Source: Rhizobium ruizarguesonis (GTDB taxonomy: Bacteria; Pseudomonadota; Alphaproteobacteria; Rhizobiales; Rhizobiaceae). From it: a stretch of 64,000 bases of DNA. The translations under genes and the position numbers were made by a program. This document shows, piece after piece, positions 9,967 to 18,663 of this stretch (within the stretch, counting starts at the first letter, position 1; each line of letters begins with the position of its first letter). Location: positions 1 to 64,000 of the forward strand of contig NZ_PQIG01000069.1 of the NCBI RefSeq assembly GCF_012349115.1. The letters run 5' to 3'. The notes under the pieces are model-generated. The model was not told where the DNA came from. It ran no database searches and saw nothing but the letters and a program-made list of their open reading frames with translations.

Positions 9967-10683
9967 CTATGGCAGGAAGGAAAGCCGGACCTCCGCCATC
10001 TTTCCGCCGGCATGCTGTACGCGAGCCGAGAAGCCCCGGCTTTGGCCGCCATAGATGACATCGGCCGGCGGGTCGATGACGATGCTTGCAGTCAGCCGCT
10101 CGTCGGTCACGAGATCGGCACGGATCGGATGCACCGTCTGCGTCGTGCCGCTCTCGTTTTCGATGATGCCGTTGATAACGAGCACGCGCATGCCGTTTGC
10201 ATCACGCGGCGTCACCGTGACGTGGGTGAAATGCAGCGGCGCTCCGGAAGTGGCGCGCTCGCCGGAAAGGCCGGAAAAACCACCCGCGAGCCCGAAGACG
10301 AGCACGACGAGCGCCAGCACCAGCGCTGCGAAGCTCCGCATCGACGCGCGCTGCAGCCAGGATTCCGCTGTCCGCAGAACGGAAGCGGCCATCGCTGGCA
10401 TGAGCGGCGGCTGTGCAGCCCGTGCGGCCTGTGCGGCAGCTATGCGCTTGCGGTTGTCGTTATGGGTCCTTGCGCTGAATTCCCTGGGCCGCACTTTGCC
10501 GAGGGTAACGAATTCAGCGTCGGAGATATCGGCAGGGCGCGCCGAGCGGTACAGACGGTTGGCGGGCTCCGGCGGCAGGAAATCATAGGCCTGGCCCGGC
10601 GTCCGGCGACTGAAGGAGGATGCTTCCATGGTGGCTGCCTCGCAGATGTCCACATGGTTTCGTTGCCAGGAGAAATCTGGCAT
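9967..10683 (-). CDS. conserved single-pass membrane protein, unknown function
   Basis: The 238-residue protein has a hydrophilic N-terminal half, one membrane segment at about residues 118-137 and an extracytoplasmic C-terminal domain with alternating hydrophobic pattern (VLVINGIIENESGTTQTVHP). That layout resembles the C-terminal part of DUF3426/MJ0042-type proteins, but the N-terminal zinc ribbon of that group is absent. A start at 10629 (MEASSFSRR) also has an upstream GAGG. It is divergent from ftsE across 151 bp. I do not recognise a function. Confidence 0.75.
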   Translation of the reverse strand: MPDFSWQRNHVDICEAATMEASSFSRRTPGQAYDFLPPEPANRLYRSARPADISDAEFVTLGKVRPREFSARTHNDNRKRIAAAQAARAAQPPLMPAMAASVLRTAESWLQRASMRSFAALVLALVVLVFGLAGGFSGLSGERATSGAPLHFTHVTVTPRDANGMRVLVINGIIENESGTTQTVHPIRADLVTDERLTASIVIDPPADVIYGGQSRGFSARVQHAGGKMAEVRLSFLP

Positions 10684-10834
10684 TGAAACGAATCCTGCTC
10701 AGTCGTAAATTTTAATGGTTAATGCTTCGCAAAGATCGCCATCAAACGGGCGTCTTTCCAGCAAAATTTACCGGCTGTTAACGGTGTTGGTTAACAAGTC
10801 GTGCGGTGAAACCCACAACAGACTGAGCTGCCCG

Positions 10835-11494
10835 TTGATCCACTTTGAGAATGTCGGTTTGCGCTATGGCATGGGCCCGGAAATCCTCCGGGACCTTACC
10901 TTCGACATCCCGAAGAAATCCTTTCAGTTTCTGACAGGCCCATCGGGCGCCGGCAAGACGTCGCTGCTGCGGATGCTTTTCATGTCGCTGCAGCCGACAC
11001 GCGGCCTGATCCGCATGTTCGGGCGCGACATTTCCGAAATCCCCCGCCCCGAACTGCCGCTTCTGCGCCGCCGCGTCGGCATCGTCTTCCAGGATTTCCG
11101 CCTGCTCGACCATCTCACCACCTATGAGAATGTCGCTTTGCCCTTACGGGTGCGCGGCAAGGATGAGAGCTCCTACAAGACCGACGTCCTGGAACTGTTG
11201 AAATGGGTCGGCCTTGGCGAACGCATCAACGTGCTGCCGCCTGTGCTCTCCGGCGGCGAGAAGCAGCGCGCCGCAATCGCCCGGGCGCTGATGGACCGGC
11301 CGGAAGTGCTGCTGGCCGACGAACCCACGGGCAATGTCGACCCGCCGATGGCCAAACGCCTGCTCAATCTTTTCCTCGAGCTGAACCGCCTCGGCACGGC
11401 GGTCGTGATCGCCACGCATGACCTGGCGCTGATGGAACAGGTGGAAGCCCGCCGCATGATCCTCTCAGAGGGGCATCTCGATATTTATGACTGA
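10835..11494 (+). CDS. ftsE: cell division ATP-binding protein FtsE
   Basis: The 219-residue ABC ATPase has Walker A GPSGAGKTS (residues 35-43), the signature LSGGEKQRAAIARAL and Walker B VLLADEPTGNVD. With FtsX it forms a septal complex that activates periplasmic peptidoglycan hydrolases. I chose the TTG at 10835, giving MIHFENVGLRYG, because homologues start exactly there; the frame extends to 10715 but that part looks non-coding. Its stop overlaps the ftsX start (ATGACTGA), indicating translational coupling. Confidence 0.95.
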   Translation: MIHFENVGLRYGMGPEILRDLTFDIPKKSFQFLTGPSGAGKTSLLRMLFMSLQPTRGLIRMFGRDISEIPRPELPLLRRRVGIVFQDFRLLDHLTTYENVALPLRVRGKDESSYKTDVLELLKWVGLGERINVLPPVLSGGEKQRAAIARALMDRPEVLLADEPTGNVDPPMAKRLLNLFLELNRLGTAVVIATHDLALMEQVEARRMILSEGHLDIYD

Positions 11495-12500
11495 GCCCCC
11501 GTCCAGAAACCCCGAGAAGGCGGCTGCCAAGATCCAGCAGAAGCGGCCGGAATTGCGCGTGCGTCCGACCGCGCCGATCCTGCCGCCTTCCAACATCCAG
11601 GGCAGTGCGTTGATGGTGGTGATATCAATCATGGCCTTTCTCGCCTGCCTGACGCTCGGCGGCGTCAGCATGGTGCGCTCGACGGCGGCAAGCTGGGAGA
11701 GCCAGATCTCCCGCGAGATCACCATTCAGATCAAGCCGGACGACAATCTCGACATGGAAAAAGCGCTGACCCAGGCGCGCGACCTGGCGCTGACCTTCGT
11801 CGGCACCAAAAGCGGCCAGATCGTCGACGAAGCGGCGACCGCTCGCCTGCTCGAACCTTGGCTCGGCCCCGGTCTCGATCTCAAGGATCTGCCTGTTCCC
11901 CGCCTCGTCATCATCACCATCGACGAAAGCAATCCGCCGGATTTCGATTCGATGCGGGCGCTGCTGAAGGACAGTATCCCGCAGGCCAGCCTCGACGATC
12001 ACCGCACCTGGGTCGACCGGCTGGTGTCCATGGCGCACACGACTGTCATGATCGGCACCGGCATCCTGCTCCTGGTTTTCACGGCGATGGTGCTCACCGT
12101 CGTCTTCGCCACGCGCGGCGCGCTGTCGGGCAACCGTCACGTCGTCGAAGTGCTGCATTTCGTCGGCGCCGAAAGCTCCTTCGTCGCCAGCGAATTCCAG
12201 AAGCATTTCCTGAAGATCAGCCTCAAGGGCTCGGCGATCGGCAGCGCGCTTGCCGCTCTCTTCTTCGCCACCGCCGGTTTCTGGCAAAGCCGCACCCTCG
12301 CCACCCCGGAAACCGATCAGGCGACCGCGCTCTTCGGCACCTTCTCCGTCGGCGTGCTTGGTTATGCCGGCATCTTCGCGACGATGATCATCATCGCGCT
12401 CCTCACCACCTTCACCGCGCGGCTGACCGTCATGCGGACGATCTACGAAATCGATACACTACGCTCGGACCCGACGCGCACCGACGGCATCGGAAGTTGA
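11487..12500 (+). CDS. ftsX: cell division protein FtsX
   Basis: The 337-residue inner-membrane protein has a cytoplasmic N-terminal tail, a first membrane helix (about residues 37-58), a periplasmic domain of roughly 110 residues and three more helices in the last 150 residues (TVMIGTGILLLVFTAMVL and two near the end). This is the FtsX/MacB-like permease layout. It overlaps ftsE by 8 bp. Rhizobial FtsX couples FtsE ATP hydrolysis to septal amidase activators. Confidence 0.95.
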   Translation: MTEPPSRNPEKAAAKIQQKRPELRVRPTAPILPPSNIQGSALMVVISIMAFLACLTLGGVSMVRSTAASWESQISREITIQIKPDDNLDMEKALTQARDLALTFVGTKSGQIVDEAATARLLEPWLGPGLDLKDLPVPRLVIITIDESNPPDFDSMRALLKDSIPQASLDDHRTWVDRLVSMAHTTVMIGTGILLLVFTAMVLTVVFATRGALSGNRHVVEVLHFVGAESSFVASEFQKHFLKISLKGSAIGSALAALFFATAGFWQSRTLATPETDQATALFGTFSVGVLGYAGIFATMIIIALLTTFTARLTVMRTIYEIDTLRSDPTRTDGIGS

Positions 12501-12567
12501 TCGTGACCGTGCCGTTTTGCCATGAAAGCGTCTGTTCTGCGCCGCAATCAGCGTATAATCACGATTC

Positions 12568-13284
12568 ATGACCATGGGAGATACGACACCCAACCCGATT
12601 CATCAGGACCCGGAGCTTGATCGCCCGGTGGGTCTGCCGCCGCGGCGCGGGCCGATCCGCCGCCTGCTGCGCTGGGGCGGCTTTGGCTGCCTGCTGGTAA
12701 TCGCCCTGGTGTTCGGCGGTTTTCTGCGTTTTGCCGATTCGGTGACGACACTCAGACCGCCGGCCGAGCCGAAGGCAGATGCGATCGTGGTCCTGACGGG
12801 TGGCTACCAGCGCATCGACCAGGCCGTGGAGCTGTTGCAGAAGGGTGCTGGCAAACGTTTGCTCATTTCCGGCGTCCACCCGACGACGACGCCGGCACAG
12901 ATCCGCAAAATGACGCAGGGTTCGGCCGATCTGTTCTCCTGCTGTGTCGATATCGGCTACGATGCGATCGACACGATCGGCAATGCCGAGGAAGCTTCGA
13001 ACTGGATCCACGCCAAGGGATACCGGAGCGTTCTGATCGTCACCAACAATTACCACATGCCCCGAAGCCTCGCCGAACTCTCCTATGTCGATCCCGACAT
13101 CGAGTTCATCGCTTATCCCGTGGTCAATTCGGATTTGAAGAGCAGCAACTGGTTCACCGACCCGAATGCGATGCGCGTCATGCTTGCCGAATATGCGAAA
13201 GTGCTGCTGGCCGGCGCCCGCAACATCACCGGCTTCGGCCGCCACACCGGGCTGCGCTCGGCAAATGCGTCCGGCCAGCAATAA
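12568..13284 (+). CDS. YdcF (DUF218) family membrane protein
   Basis: The 238-residue protein has one N-terminal membrane helix (about residues 31-50) followed by a DUF218 domain: ADAIVVLTGGYQRIDQAVELL, LLISGVHP, TIGNAEEASNW and VTNNYHMPRS. Family members such as SanA and ElyC act in envelope integrity or undecaprenyl-carrier metabolism; the precise role here is unknown. A second ATG lies two codons later (12574). It follows ftsX by 67 bp on the same strand and precedes plsC. Confidence 0.88.
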   Translation: MTMGDTTPNPIHQDPELDRPVGLPPRRGPIRRLLRWGGFGCLLVIALVFGGFLRFADSVTTLRPPAEPKADAIVVLTGGYQRIDQAVELLQKGAGKRLLISGVHPTTTPAQIRKMTQGSADLFSCCVDIGYDAIDTIGNAEEASNWIHAKGYRSVLIVTNNYHMPRSLAELSYVDPDIEFIAYPVVNSDLKSSNWFTDPNAMRVMLAEYAKVLLAGARNITGFGRHTGLRSANASGQQ

Positions 13285-13335
13285 AGCCGCACGTCGGATA
13301 GGACGCGCTACGGACGCTCTATCTTCTTGTTTTGC

Positions 13336-13379
13336 GCAATTCCGGACGCAAAACCGCTGCGCACTTTTGCTGGAATTGC
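13336..13379. repeat. RIME-like palindromic repeat
   Basis: Inverted ends GCAATTCC / GGAATTGC enclose GACGCAAAACCGCTGCGCAC, which matches the core of the element at 37028-37072 (GCGCAAAACCGCTGCACAC). It lies in the 187-bp gap between the YdcF gene and plsC, which otherwise shows nothing. Confidence 0.75.
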
Positions 13380-13471
13380 TCCAGGCTTTTACATCAAGGC
13401 AGCATCAAACGCTTTTTATGACGGGCAATATCGTGTAGGCCGGTCGCGTGAGCATGCCTCGGGAAAGTTTC

Positions 13472-14269
13472 ATGATCGCCCTGCGTTCCGTTCTCTTCAA
13501 CACGATCTTCTATGCCAACCTCATCATCCGGATGATCGTGCTCTCGCCCTACTATTTCGTCGTGCCGCGCAAGATCGCCTATGCGATCCCGAAGAACTGG
13601 GCGCGCTCCAACCACTGGCTGATGCGAGTGATCGTCGGCACTACCTTCGAGATCGAGGGCCTGGAGAACCTGCCTGATGGCAGTTACATCCTGGCGCCGA
13701 AGCACCAGTCTTTCTGGGATACCTACGCGCTGCTGCCCTGGTTGGAGGATCCGGTCTACATCCTGAAGCGCGAACTGATGTGGATTCCGCTCTTCGGCTG
13801 GTATGCGAAGAAGCAGCGCATGATCCCGGTCGATCGCGGCGCCCGCGGCAAGGTGATGGTGGAAGTGCTGAAACGCACGAAGGAGGAGCTTTCGACCGGC
13901 CGCCAGCTCATCATCTATCCCGAGGGCACCCGCCGCCCGCCGGGTGCGGAACCGGTCTATAAATACGGCATCGCCCGCATGTACCGCGACCTTAACCTCC
14001 CCGTCGTACCGGTCGCCATGCATCCCGGTCTGTTCTGGCCGCGGCGGAGCATTCGTCGTTATCCCGGTCATTTCAAAGTGAGAATCCTGCCGCCAATCAT
14101 GCCGGGAATGGATCCGGACGCCTTTTTCGCCCATCTGATCGAGGTATCGGAGCGGGCAAGCGACGAGCTTCTGCTCGAAACGGTCGAACGAAATCCGCAT
14201 CTGCCGCTACCGCCGACGGCGGTCGAAAGACTGGTCGAGCTGCGCAAGCTGAACGCGGCAACTGCCTGA
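13472..14269 (+). CDS. plsC: 1-acyl-sn-glycerol-3-phosphate acyltransferase
   Basis: The 265-residue membrane enzyme acylates lysophosphatidic acid to phosphatidic acid. The catalytic HX4D motif is APKHQSFWDTY; the glycerol-phosphate-binding EGTR motif is YPEGTRRPPG. A hydrophobic N-terminus (residues 1-30) anchors it. The frame opens at a GTG (13448) and an ATG (13454), but GGGAAAG lies just before the ATG at 13472, giving MIALRSVLFNTIF. It converges with the ChaC-like gene, whose stop is 2 bp away. Confidence 0.93.
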   Translation: MIALRSVLFNTIFYANLIIRMIVLSPYYFVVPRKIAYAIPKNWARSNHWLMRVIVGTTFEIEGLENLPDGSYILAPKHQSFWDTYALLPWLEDPVYILKRELMWIPLFGWYAKKQRMIPVDRGARGKVMVEVLKRTKEELSTGRQLIIYPEGTRRPPGAEPVYKYGIARMYRDLNLPVVPVAMHPGLFWPRRSIRRYPGHFKVRILPPIMPGMDPDAFFAHLIEVSERASDELLLETVERNPHLPLPPTAVERLVELRKLNAATA

Positions 14270-14271
14270 GA

Positions 14272-14802
14272 TCAGGCGGCGCGTAGCCGCTCCACTTCGT
14301 TGACGACCTGCTCCAGCCAATGGTCGCGAATGCCCATCTGCTTCAGATGCGTCAGCGTGTTGAAGACATAGGCATCATTCGGACCTGACTGGCCTTTTGC
14401 GTCGTTCACCACCCGTGCCGCCGCAAGCGCATCGAGCGCGCCGGCATATTGTTCATGCTCGCGGTCGATGATGTAGGCGACCGCTTCCACCCGGCGCCGG
14501 CCGGCAAGCTGCAGCCGCACCCGGCGCTCCAGATACACATTGGTGACCAGTTCGCGGGCGCGGAGATAATCGATCACCTCTTTCCATTTTTCAGGCGAAA
14601 TGCGGAAAGCCATGCCGCGGCAGGCGCCACCCCTGTCGAGGCCGAGAACCAGGCCCGGATTGTCGCGTGTGCCACGATGGACAAAGGAGCGGACACAAAG
14701 CGAACGCCTGTAGCCGTAGACCAGAGCCTCTGACCGCTCCATAAACTCGAAGCCCGGATTCCACATCAGCGAACCGTAGCCAAATACCCAAAATTCGTCC
14801 AT
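14272..14802 (-). CDS. ChaC-like gamma-glutamylcyclotransferase
   Basis: The 176-residue protein starts MDEFWVFGYGSLMWNPGFEF, with the substrate-loop motif YGSLMW typical of the ChaC family. FVHRGTRDNPGLVLGLDRGG and an acidic residue in the YLRARELVTNVYLERRV region fit too. ChaC enzymes split glutathione into 5-oxoproline and Cys-Gly. A GTG eight codons upstream could also start it, but family alignment favours 14802. It is divergent from the DUF2125 gene. Confidence 0.9.
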   Translation of the reverse strand: MDEFWVFGYGSLMWNPGFEFMERSEALVYGYRRSLCVRSFVHRGTRDNPGLVLGLDRGGACRGMAFRISPEKWKEVIDYLRARELVTNVYLERRVRLQLAGRRRVEAVAYIIDREHEQYAGALDALAAARVVNDAKGQSGPNDAYVFNTLTHLKQMGIRDHWLEQVVNEVERLRAA

Positions 14803-14853
14803 ATCGCACGCCAGACCGGGAATCACATTTGCGATTCACCATTGGAGAACATC

Positions 14854-15870
14854 ATGGCAGCGTCAAGCCGATCCGGCAGCAGCCAATCCGGCAGCGGTAA
14901 GAAATTCTGGTTGCTGGGTGGAGGTATCCTCCTGGTGATCGCGCTTTATACCGGCGGCTGGTTCTATGCGGCGTCGGCATTGAAGACCACGGTGCTGAAG
15001 GCGATCGCGCCACGCGACCAGGCAGGCGTCAGCGGCGAATGCTCCGATATCGAATTCCGCGGCTATCCCTTCCGTATCGGCCTGTTCTGCTCCAAGATCG
15101 ACGTCGACGACAATGTCAACGGCGTCTCCGCCACCTTCGGCGCGCTACGCTCGGCAGCACAGGTCTATGCACCCGGCAATATTGTCTGGGAACTCGATTC
15201 GCCGGCCGAAATCCGCACCACCAACGGCCTGTCGATCTCGGCCCAATGGACGAACCTGCAGGCGAGTCTTGCGACCAGGCTGCAGGGCATCGACCGCAGC
15301 TCGACCGTCATCGAGGGTCTGAAGGCGATGGCCGTCTCCTCCTACACCGGCCAGACCATCAGCTTCGATGCCGCCCGCACCGAAATCCATCTGCGCCAGA
15401 ACGGCGCCGATCTCGATGGCGCGATCTCCGTGCAGGATGCGAATACGGCGATCAAGGACTGGCCGCAGATCTTTCCAAAAATGTCTGCCAGCATCGATCT
15501 GACCATCGCCGGCAAGGCCGGCCTGATCGACGGCAGTGATCCGAACGGCCTCAATGGCGCCACCGGTGAACTGCGCCGCATCGTCGCCGACATCGGCGAC
15601 GGCAAGGTGATGACGCTGACTGGCCCCTTCTCCTTTGACGAACAGGGTCTGCTCTCGGGAAAGTTCAAGCTGGAGATCGAACAGCTCGGCCCCTGGGGCG
15701 ACAGCCTGAAACAGGCCTTTCCGGATATCGCCTCGACCGTCAACACGGCGACAAAGCTGCTGAAGTCGCTTGCCGGTGGCGGCGACAAGGTCTCGGTTGA
15801 CCTCGTCGTCGATCGTGGCAATGCCACCGTCAGCGGTTTCATTCCGCTCGGCCGGATTCCGCCGATCTGA
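14854..15870 (+). CDS. DUF2125 domain protein, membrane-anchored
   Basis: The 338-residue protein has a Ser/Gly-rich start, one hydrophobic anchor (about residues 19-42), then a long extracytoplasmic region matching DUF2125, found in Rhizobiales. The repeated beta-rich pattern recalls AsmA/DUF945-like lipid-interaction proteins, but the function is unknown. GGAG 7 bases before the ATG at 14854 decides the start over an upstream in-frame TTG. The final A of its TGA stop is the first base of a palindromic repeat. Confidence 0.85.
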   Translation: MAASSRSGSSQSGSGKKFWLLGGGILLVIALYTGGWFYAASALKTTVLKAIAPRDQAGVSGECSDIEFRGYPFRIGLFCSKIDVDDNVNGVSATFGALRSAAQVYAPGNIVWELDSPAEIRTTNGLSISAQWTNLQASLATRLQGIDRSSTVIEGLKAMAVSSYTGQTISFDAARTEIHLRQNGADLDGAISVQDANTAIKDWPQIFPKMSASIDLTIAGKAGLIDGSDPNGLNGATGELRRIVADIGDGKVMTLTGPFSFDEQGLLSGKFKLEIEQLGPWGDSLKQAFPDIASTVNTATKLLKSLAGGGDKVSVDLVVDRGNATVSGFIPLGRIPPI

Positions 15871-15917
15871 TGCATCTCGCCCAAAAGTGTCCAGTGGTTT
15901 TGGGCAACGGGATGCAT
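15870..15917. repeat. RIME-like palindromic repeat
   Basis: Perfect end arms ATGCATC / GATGCAT flank an inner CCCAAAAGTG...GGTTTTGGG hairpin, the same architecture as the elements at 20678-20727 and 25528. It begins on the last base of the DUF2125 gene stop codon. Confidence 0.75.
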
Positions 15918-15973
15918 ACGAAGTAGAAAAGGCCTGAAGCGCGTCGGATGATTCCGGCTCGACGCGAGGCGCT

Positions 15974-16393
15974 TCAGGCGATTCGCTTGATGAAGAAGAC
16001 TTCCGGCACCGATTGCAGGCCGGGCAACTCGATCGCGCCGCTTTCGGAAAATCCGTTGCGGCGATGCCAGTCTTGAGGCCGGCTTTCATCGCATTCGCTC
16101 GACGTCATCAACAGGCGGGCGCCGTCGCTGCGCATGGCTTCTTCCCAGGCGAGAAACAGCGCCGTTCCAACGCCCAACCGGCGATGGCCGGGCAGAACGC
16201 GGATCATTTCCATATAGGGAACCCTGCCCCAGAAGCGGGAGAAACGCAGGAAGCCGACAATCTCATCGGCCTCCTTGGCAACCAGATATTCGCCGAGCGC
16301 CACGCAGCGCGATACCCACGCCGCACCGGCGCTGGCATCCGCGCGCACCAGCCAGTCGATATCTGCTTGGCCGGCGCGTATCGCCACTACCAT
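15974..16393 (-). CDS. GNAT family N-acetyltransferase
   Basis: The 139-residue protein has the GNAT core. YLVAKEADEIVGFLRFSRFW forms central strands, and MIRVLPGHRRLGVGTALFLAWE is the acetyl-CoA pyrophosphate-binding motif A (HRRLGVG). MTSSECDESRPQDWHRRNGF is motif B. The substrate is unknown. It starts 8 bp after tyrC and is the third gene of the hisC-tyrC-GNAT unit, so it may be only passively coexpressed. Confidence 0.88.
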   Translation of the reverse strand: MVVAIRAGQADIDWLVRADASAGAAWVSRCVALGEYLVAKEADEIVGFLRFSRFWGRVPYMEMIRVLPGHRRLGVGTALFLAWEEAMRSDGARLLMTSSECDESRPQDWHRRNGFSESGAIELPGLQSVPEVFFIKRIA

Positions 16394-16401
16394 CGCGGCG
16401 G

Positions 16402-17325
16402 CTACTTCTTGTCCAGCGCGTGGCGGCCGAAATCCGGCGCGTCGACATCCTGGCCGGCCTGGACGATCGAACGGCGGATGGCGCGTGTGCGGGTGAAGAG
16501 TTCGAAAATTTTGTCGCCCTCGCCCCAGCGGATGGCGCGCTGCAGATAGGCGAGGTCCTCCGAGAAGCGCGCCAGCATTTCGAGGATCGCATCGCGGTTG
16601 TGCAGGCAGACATCACGCCACATGGTCGGGTCGGAGGCGGCGAGGCGGGTGAAATCACGAAAGCCAGAGGCGGAATATTTGATGACTTCCGACTCCGTCA
16701 CCGTCTCCAGATCGTCGGCGGTGCCGACGATATTGTAAGCGATGATATGCGGCAGGTGCGAGACGATCGCGAGCACCTTGTCGTGATGTTCGGCATCCAT
16801 TTCGTCGACCTTCGAGCCCAGCGCTTCCCAGAAGCTGCGCAGCCGCTTCAACGCTGTCTCATCGGTATCCGCGACCGGCGTGAAGATGCACCAACGGCCT
16901 TCGAAGAGGCCGGGGAAGCCGGCATCCGGGCCGGATTTCTCAGTACCGGCCAGGGGATGGCCGGGGATGAAATGCACATCGGCGGGCATATGCGGCAGCA
17001 TCTGCGCAATGACCGAGGCCTTGGTGGAGCCGACATCGGTGACAATAGCCCCGGGCTTCAGGCTTCCCGAAATCTCCTTCGCCACACTTTCCGAAGCGCC
17101 GACCGGCACCGAGACGATCACCAGATCGGCATCCTTGACGGCATCCTGCGAAGACGTCGTGTAGCGGTCGCCGAGACCGAGTTCTTCCGCACGCTTCAGC
17201 GTATCGGGGCTGCGCGTGGCGACGACGATCTCCCTTGCAAGACCAAGCCGTCTGATGTCGTAGGCAAGCGAAGAGCCGATCAGGCCGATGCCGATCAGCG
17301 CAATCCGATCGAACTGCACGCTCAT
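16402..17325 (-). CDS. tyrC: prephenate/arogenate (cyclohexadienyl) dehydrogenase
   Basis: The 307-residue enzyme makes the tyrosine precursor 4-hydroxyphenylpyruvate, or tyrosine from arogenate. The NAD-binding motif GIGLIG is at residues 12-17; [10 protein letters not shown] and the catalytic-His motif [13 protein letters not shown] follow. The start ATG at 17325 overlaps the hisC TGA (ATGA), so the two are translationally coupled. Pairing with an aromatic/histidinol-phosphate aminotransferase suggests that HisC supplies the transamination step of tyrosine and phenylalanine synthesis. Confidence 0.95.
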   Translation of the reverse strand: MSVQFDRIALIGIGLIGSSLAYDIRRLGLAREIVVATRSPDTLKRAEELGLGDRYTTSSQDAVKDADLVIVSVPVGASESVAKEISGSLKPGAIVTDVGSTKASVIAQMLPHMPADVHFIPGHPLAGTEKSGPDAGFPGLFEGRWCIFTPVADTDETALKRLRSFWEALGSKVDEMDAEHHDKVLAIVSHLPHIIAYNIVGTADDLETVTESEVIKYSASGFRDFTRLAASDPTMWRDVCLHNRDAILEMLARFSEDLAYLQRAIRWGEGDKIFELFTRTRAIRRSIVQAGQDVDAPDFGRHALDKK

Positions 17326-18431
17326 GCCTGATGTCCCATGAATTCGGTGAGCGCAGCAATCACGCCGCGGTTGGCCTCTTCGGGGCCGATGCTCATGCGC
17401 AGCGCATTGGCGAAACCATAGCCGCGCACGGCGCGCAGGATGTAGCCGCGGCTCGTCAGCAAATCGTCGGCATCCGCGGCGCGCTTGCCGTCGATCTCCG
17501 GGAAATGGATGAGGACGAAATTGGCGACGGACGGCGTCACCTTCAGCCCGATCGCTTCGAGCGCCTGGGTGAGCCTCTCGACCCACATCTGGTTGAAGGA
17601 GACGGCCTGCTGGATGAAGACTTGGTCGCGGATGGCAGCGGCAGCGGCGGCGATTGCCGGCGCGTTCAAGTTGAACGGCGCGCGCACGCGGTTCAACGCG
17701 TCGACGATCTCGGCCGGCGCATACATCCAGCCGACGCGCAACGCCGCAAGACCATAAGCCTTCGAGAAGGTGCGGGTCATCACCACGTTGGCATGGGAGG
17801 AGACGATCTCGATGCCGGCTTCATAATCGTTGCGGCGCACATATTCGGCATAGGCGGCATCGAGCACGAGGACGACATGTTTCGGCAGTCCGGCCTGCAG
17901 ACGGCGGATCTCGCTGACGGAAACATAGGTGCCTGTGGGATTGCCGGGATTGGCGATGAAGACGATTTTCGTCTTCTCCGTCACCGCGGCAAGGATCGCA
18001 TCGACATCGACGGTATAGTCCTTCTCCTTGACGACCACAGGCGTGGCGCCAGCGCCGAGGATCTGGATCTTGTAGACGAGGAAGCCGTGCTCGGTGATGA
18101 TGCCCTCGTCACCGGCGCCGAGATAGACATGGCAGAGCAGGCCGAGCAGTTCGTCGGAACCGTTGCCGCAGAGGATGTTTGCCGGATTGAGACCGTGCAC
18201 GGCGGCGATTGCCTCGCGCAGTTCGATCGCCTGCCCGTCAGGATAACGCCCCAGATTGTCGGCAACCGCCTTGAAGGCCTCGATTGCCTTCGGGCTGGCG
18301 CCGAGCGGCGTTTCGTTGGACGAAAGCTTGTAGACGCGGGCAACACCCGGCGCATGTTCCTTGCCCGGCACATAGGCTGCGATATCGAGAATACCGGGAC
18401 GCGGAACAGGCTTGCTCATCTCAACGCTCAT
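17322..18431 (-). CDS. hisC: histidinol-phosphate / aromatic aminotransferase
   Basis: The 369-residue class-II-type PLP aminotransferase has the N-terminal motif [14 protein letters not shown], the PLP-lysine motif [17 protein letters not shown] and the substrate-arginine region near the C-terminus. AAGG eight bases before the ATG at 18431 supports that start; an ATG four codons later is possible. Because it is fused by overlap to tyrC and far from other his genes here, aromatic amino-acid transamination is at least as likely as histidine synthesis. Confidence 0.92.
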   Translation of the reverse strand: MSVEMSKPVPRPGILDIAAYVPGKEHAPGVARVYKLSSNETPLGASPKAIEAFKAVADNLGRYPDGQAIELREAIAAVHGLNPANILCGNGSDELLGLLCHVYLGAGDEGIITEHGFLVYKIQILGAGATPVVVKEKDYTVDVDAILAAVTEKTKIVFIANPGNPTGTYVSVSEIRRLQAGLPKHVVLVLDAAYAEYVRRNDYEAGIEIVSSHANVVMTRTFSKAYGLAALRVGWMYAPAEIVDALNRVRAPFNLNAPAIAAAAAAIRDQVFIQQAVSFNQMWVERLTQALEAIGLKVTPSVANFVLIHFPEIDGKRAADADDLLTSRGYILRAVRGYGFANALRMSIGPEEANRGVIAALTEFMGHQA

Positions 18432-18564
18432 GGGTTCGACCTTGGAATTGCCGGAAATCCGGGCTGAAAAACACCAAGTGGCATTAAAGCGGAATGCGAT
18501 TGTTGTCGAGAGCTATGGGCGTGACACAAGCAGTTGGAGAACGCTGGGCGCGACGTTACCTCCT

Positions 18565-18663
18565 GCATAATTCCTTAAATCGGAATCGATTTAGGGATAA
18601 GATTATGCCGCACTCAAAGTGTTACAGCGTCCTTTGCGCGTCTTAAAAGACGCGCGGCGCTGT
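18565..18663. repeat. composite RIME-like element, second family, copy 1
   Basis: Module D has ends GCATAAT/ATTATGC around the palindrome TAAATCGGAATCGATTTA. Module C follows as ACAGCG...CGCGTCTTAAAAGACGCG...CGCTGT. The inverted composite recurs at 24388-24489, and module C alone at 29929-29968. The last 21 bp are also the 3' end of the methyltransferase gene. Confidence 0.8.

Noticed and set aside
9967..10683. MJ0042/zinc-ribbon assignment for the membrane protein next to ftsE
   Set aside because: The N-terminal region lacks the CxxC pairs that define that domain; only the C-terminal part looks similar.
10684..10834. Full CtrA binding site (TTAA-N7-TTAA) upstream of ftsE
   Set aside because: The four TTAA half-sites have spacings of 3 and 9 bp, not 7.
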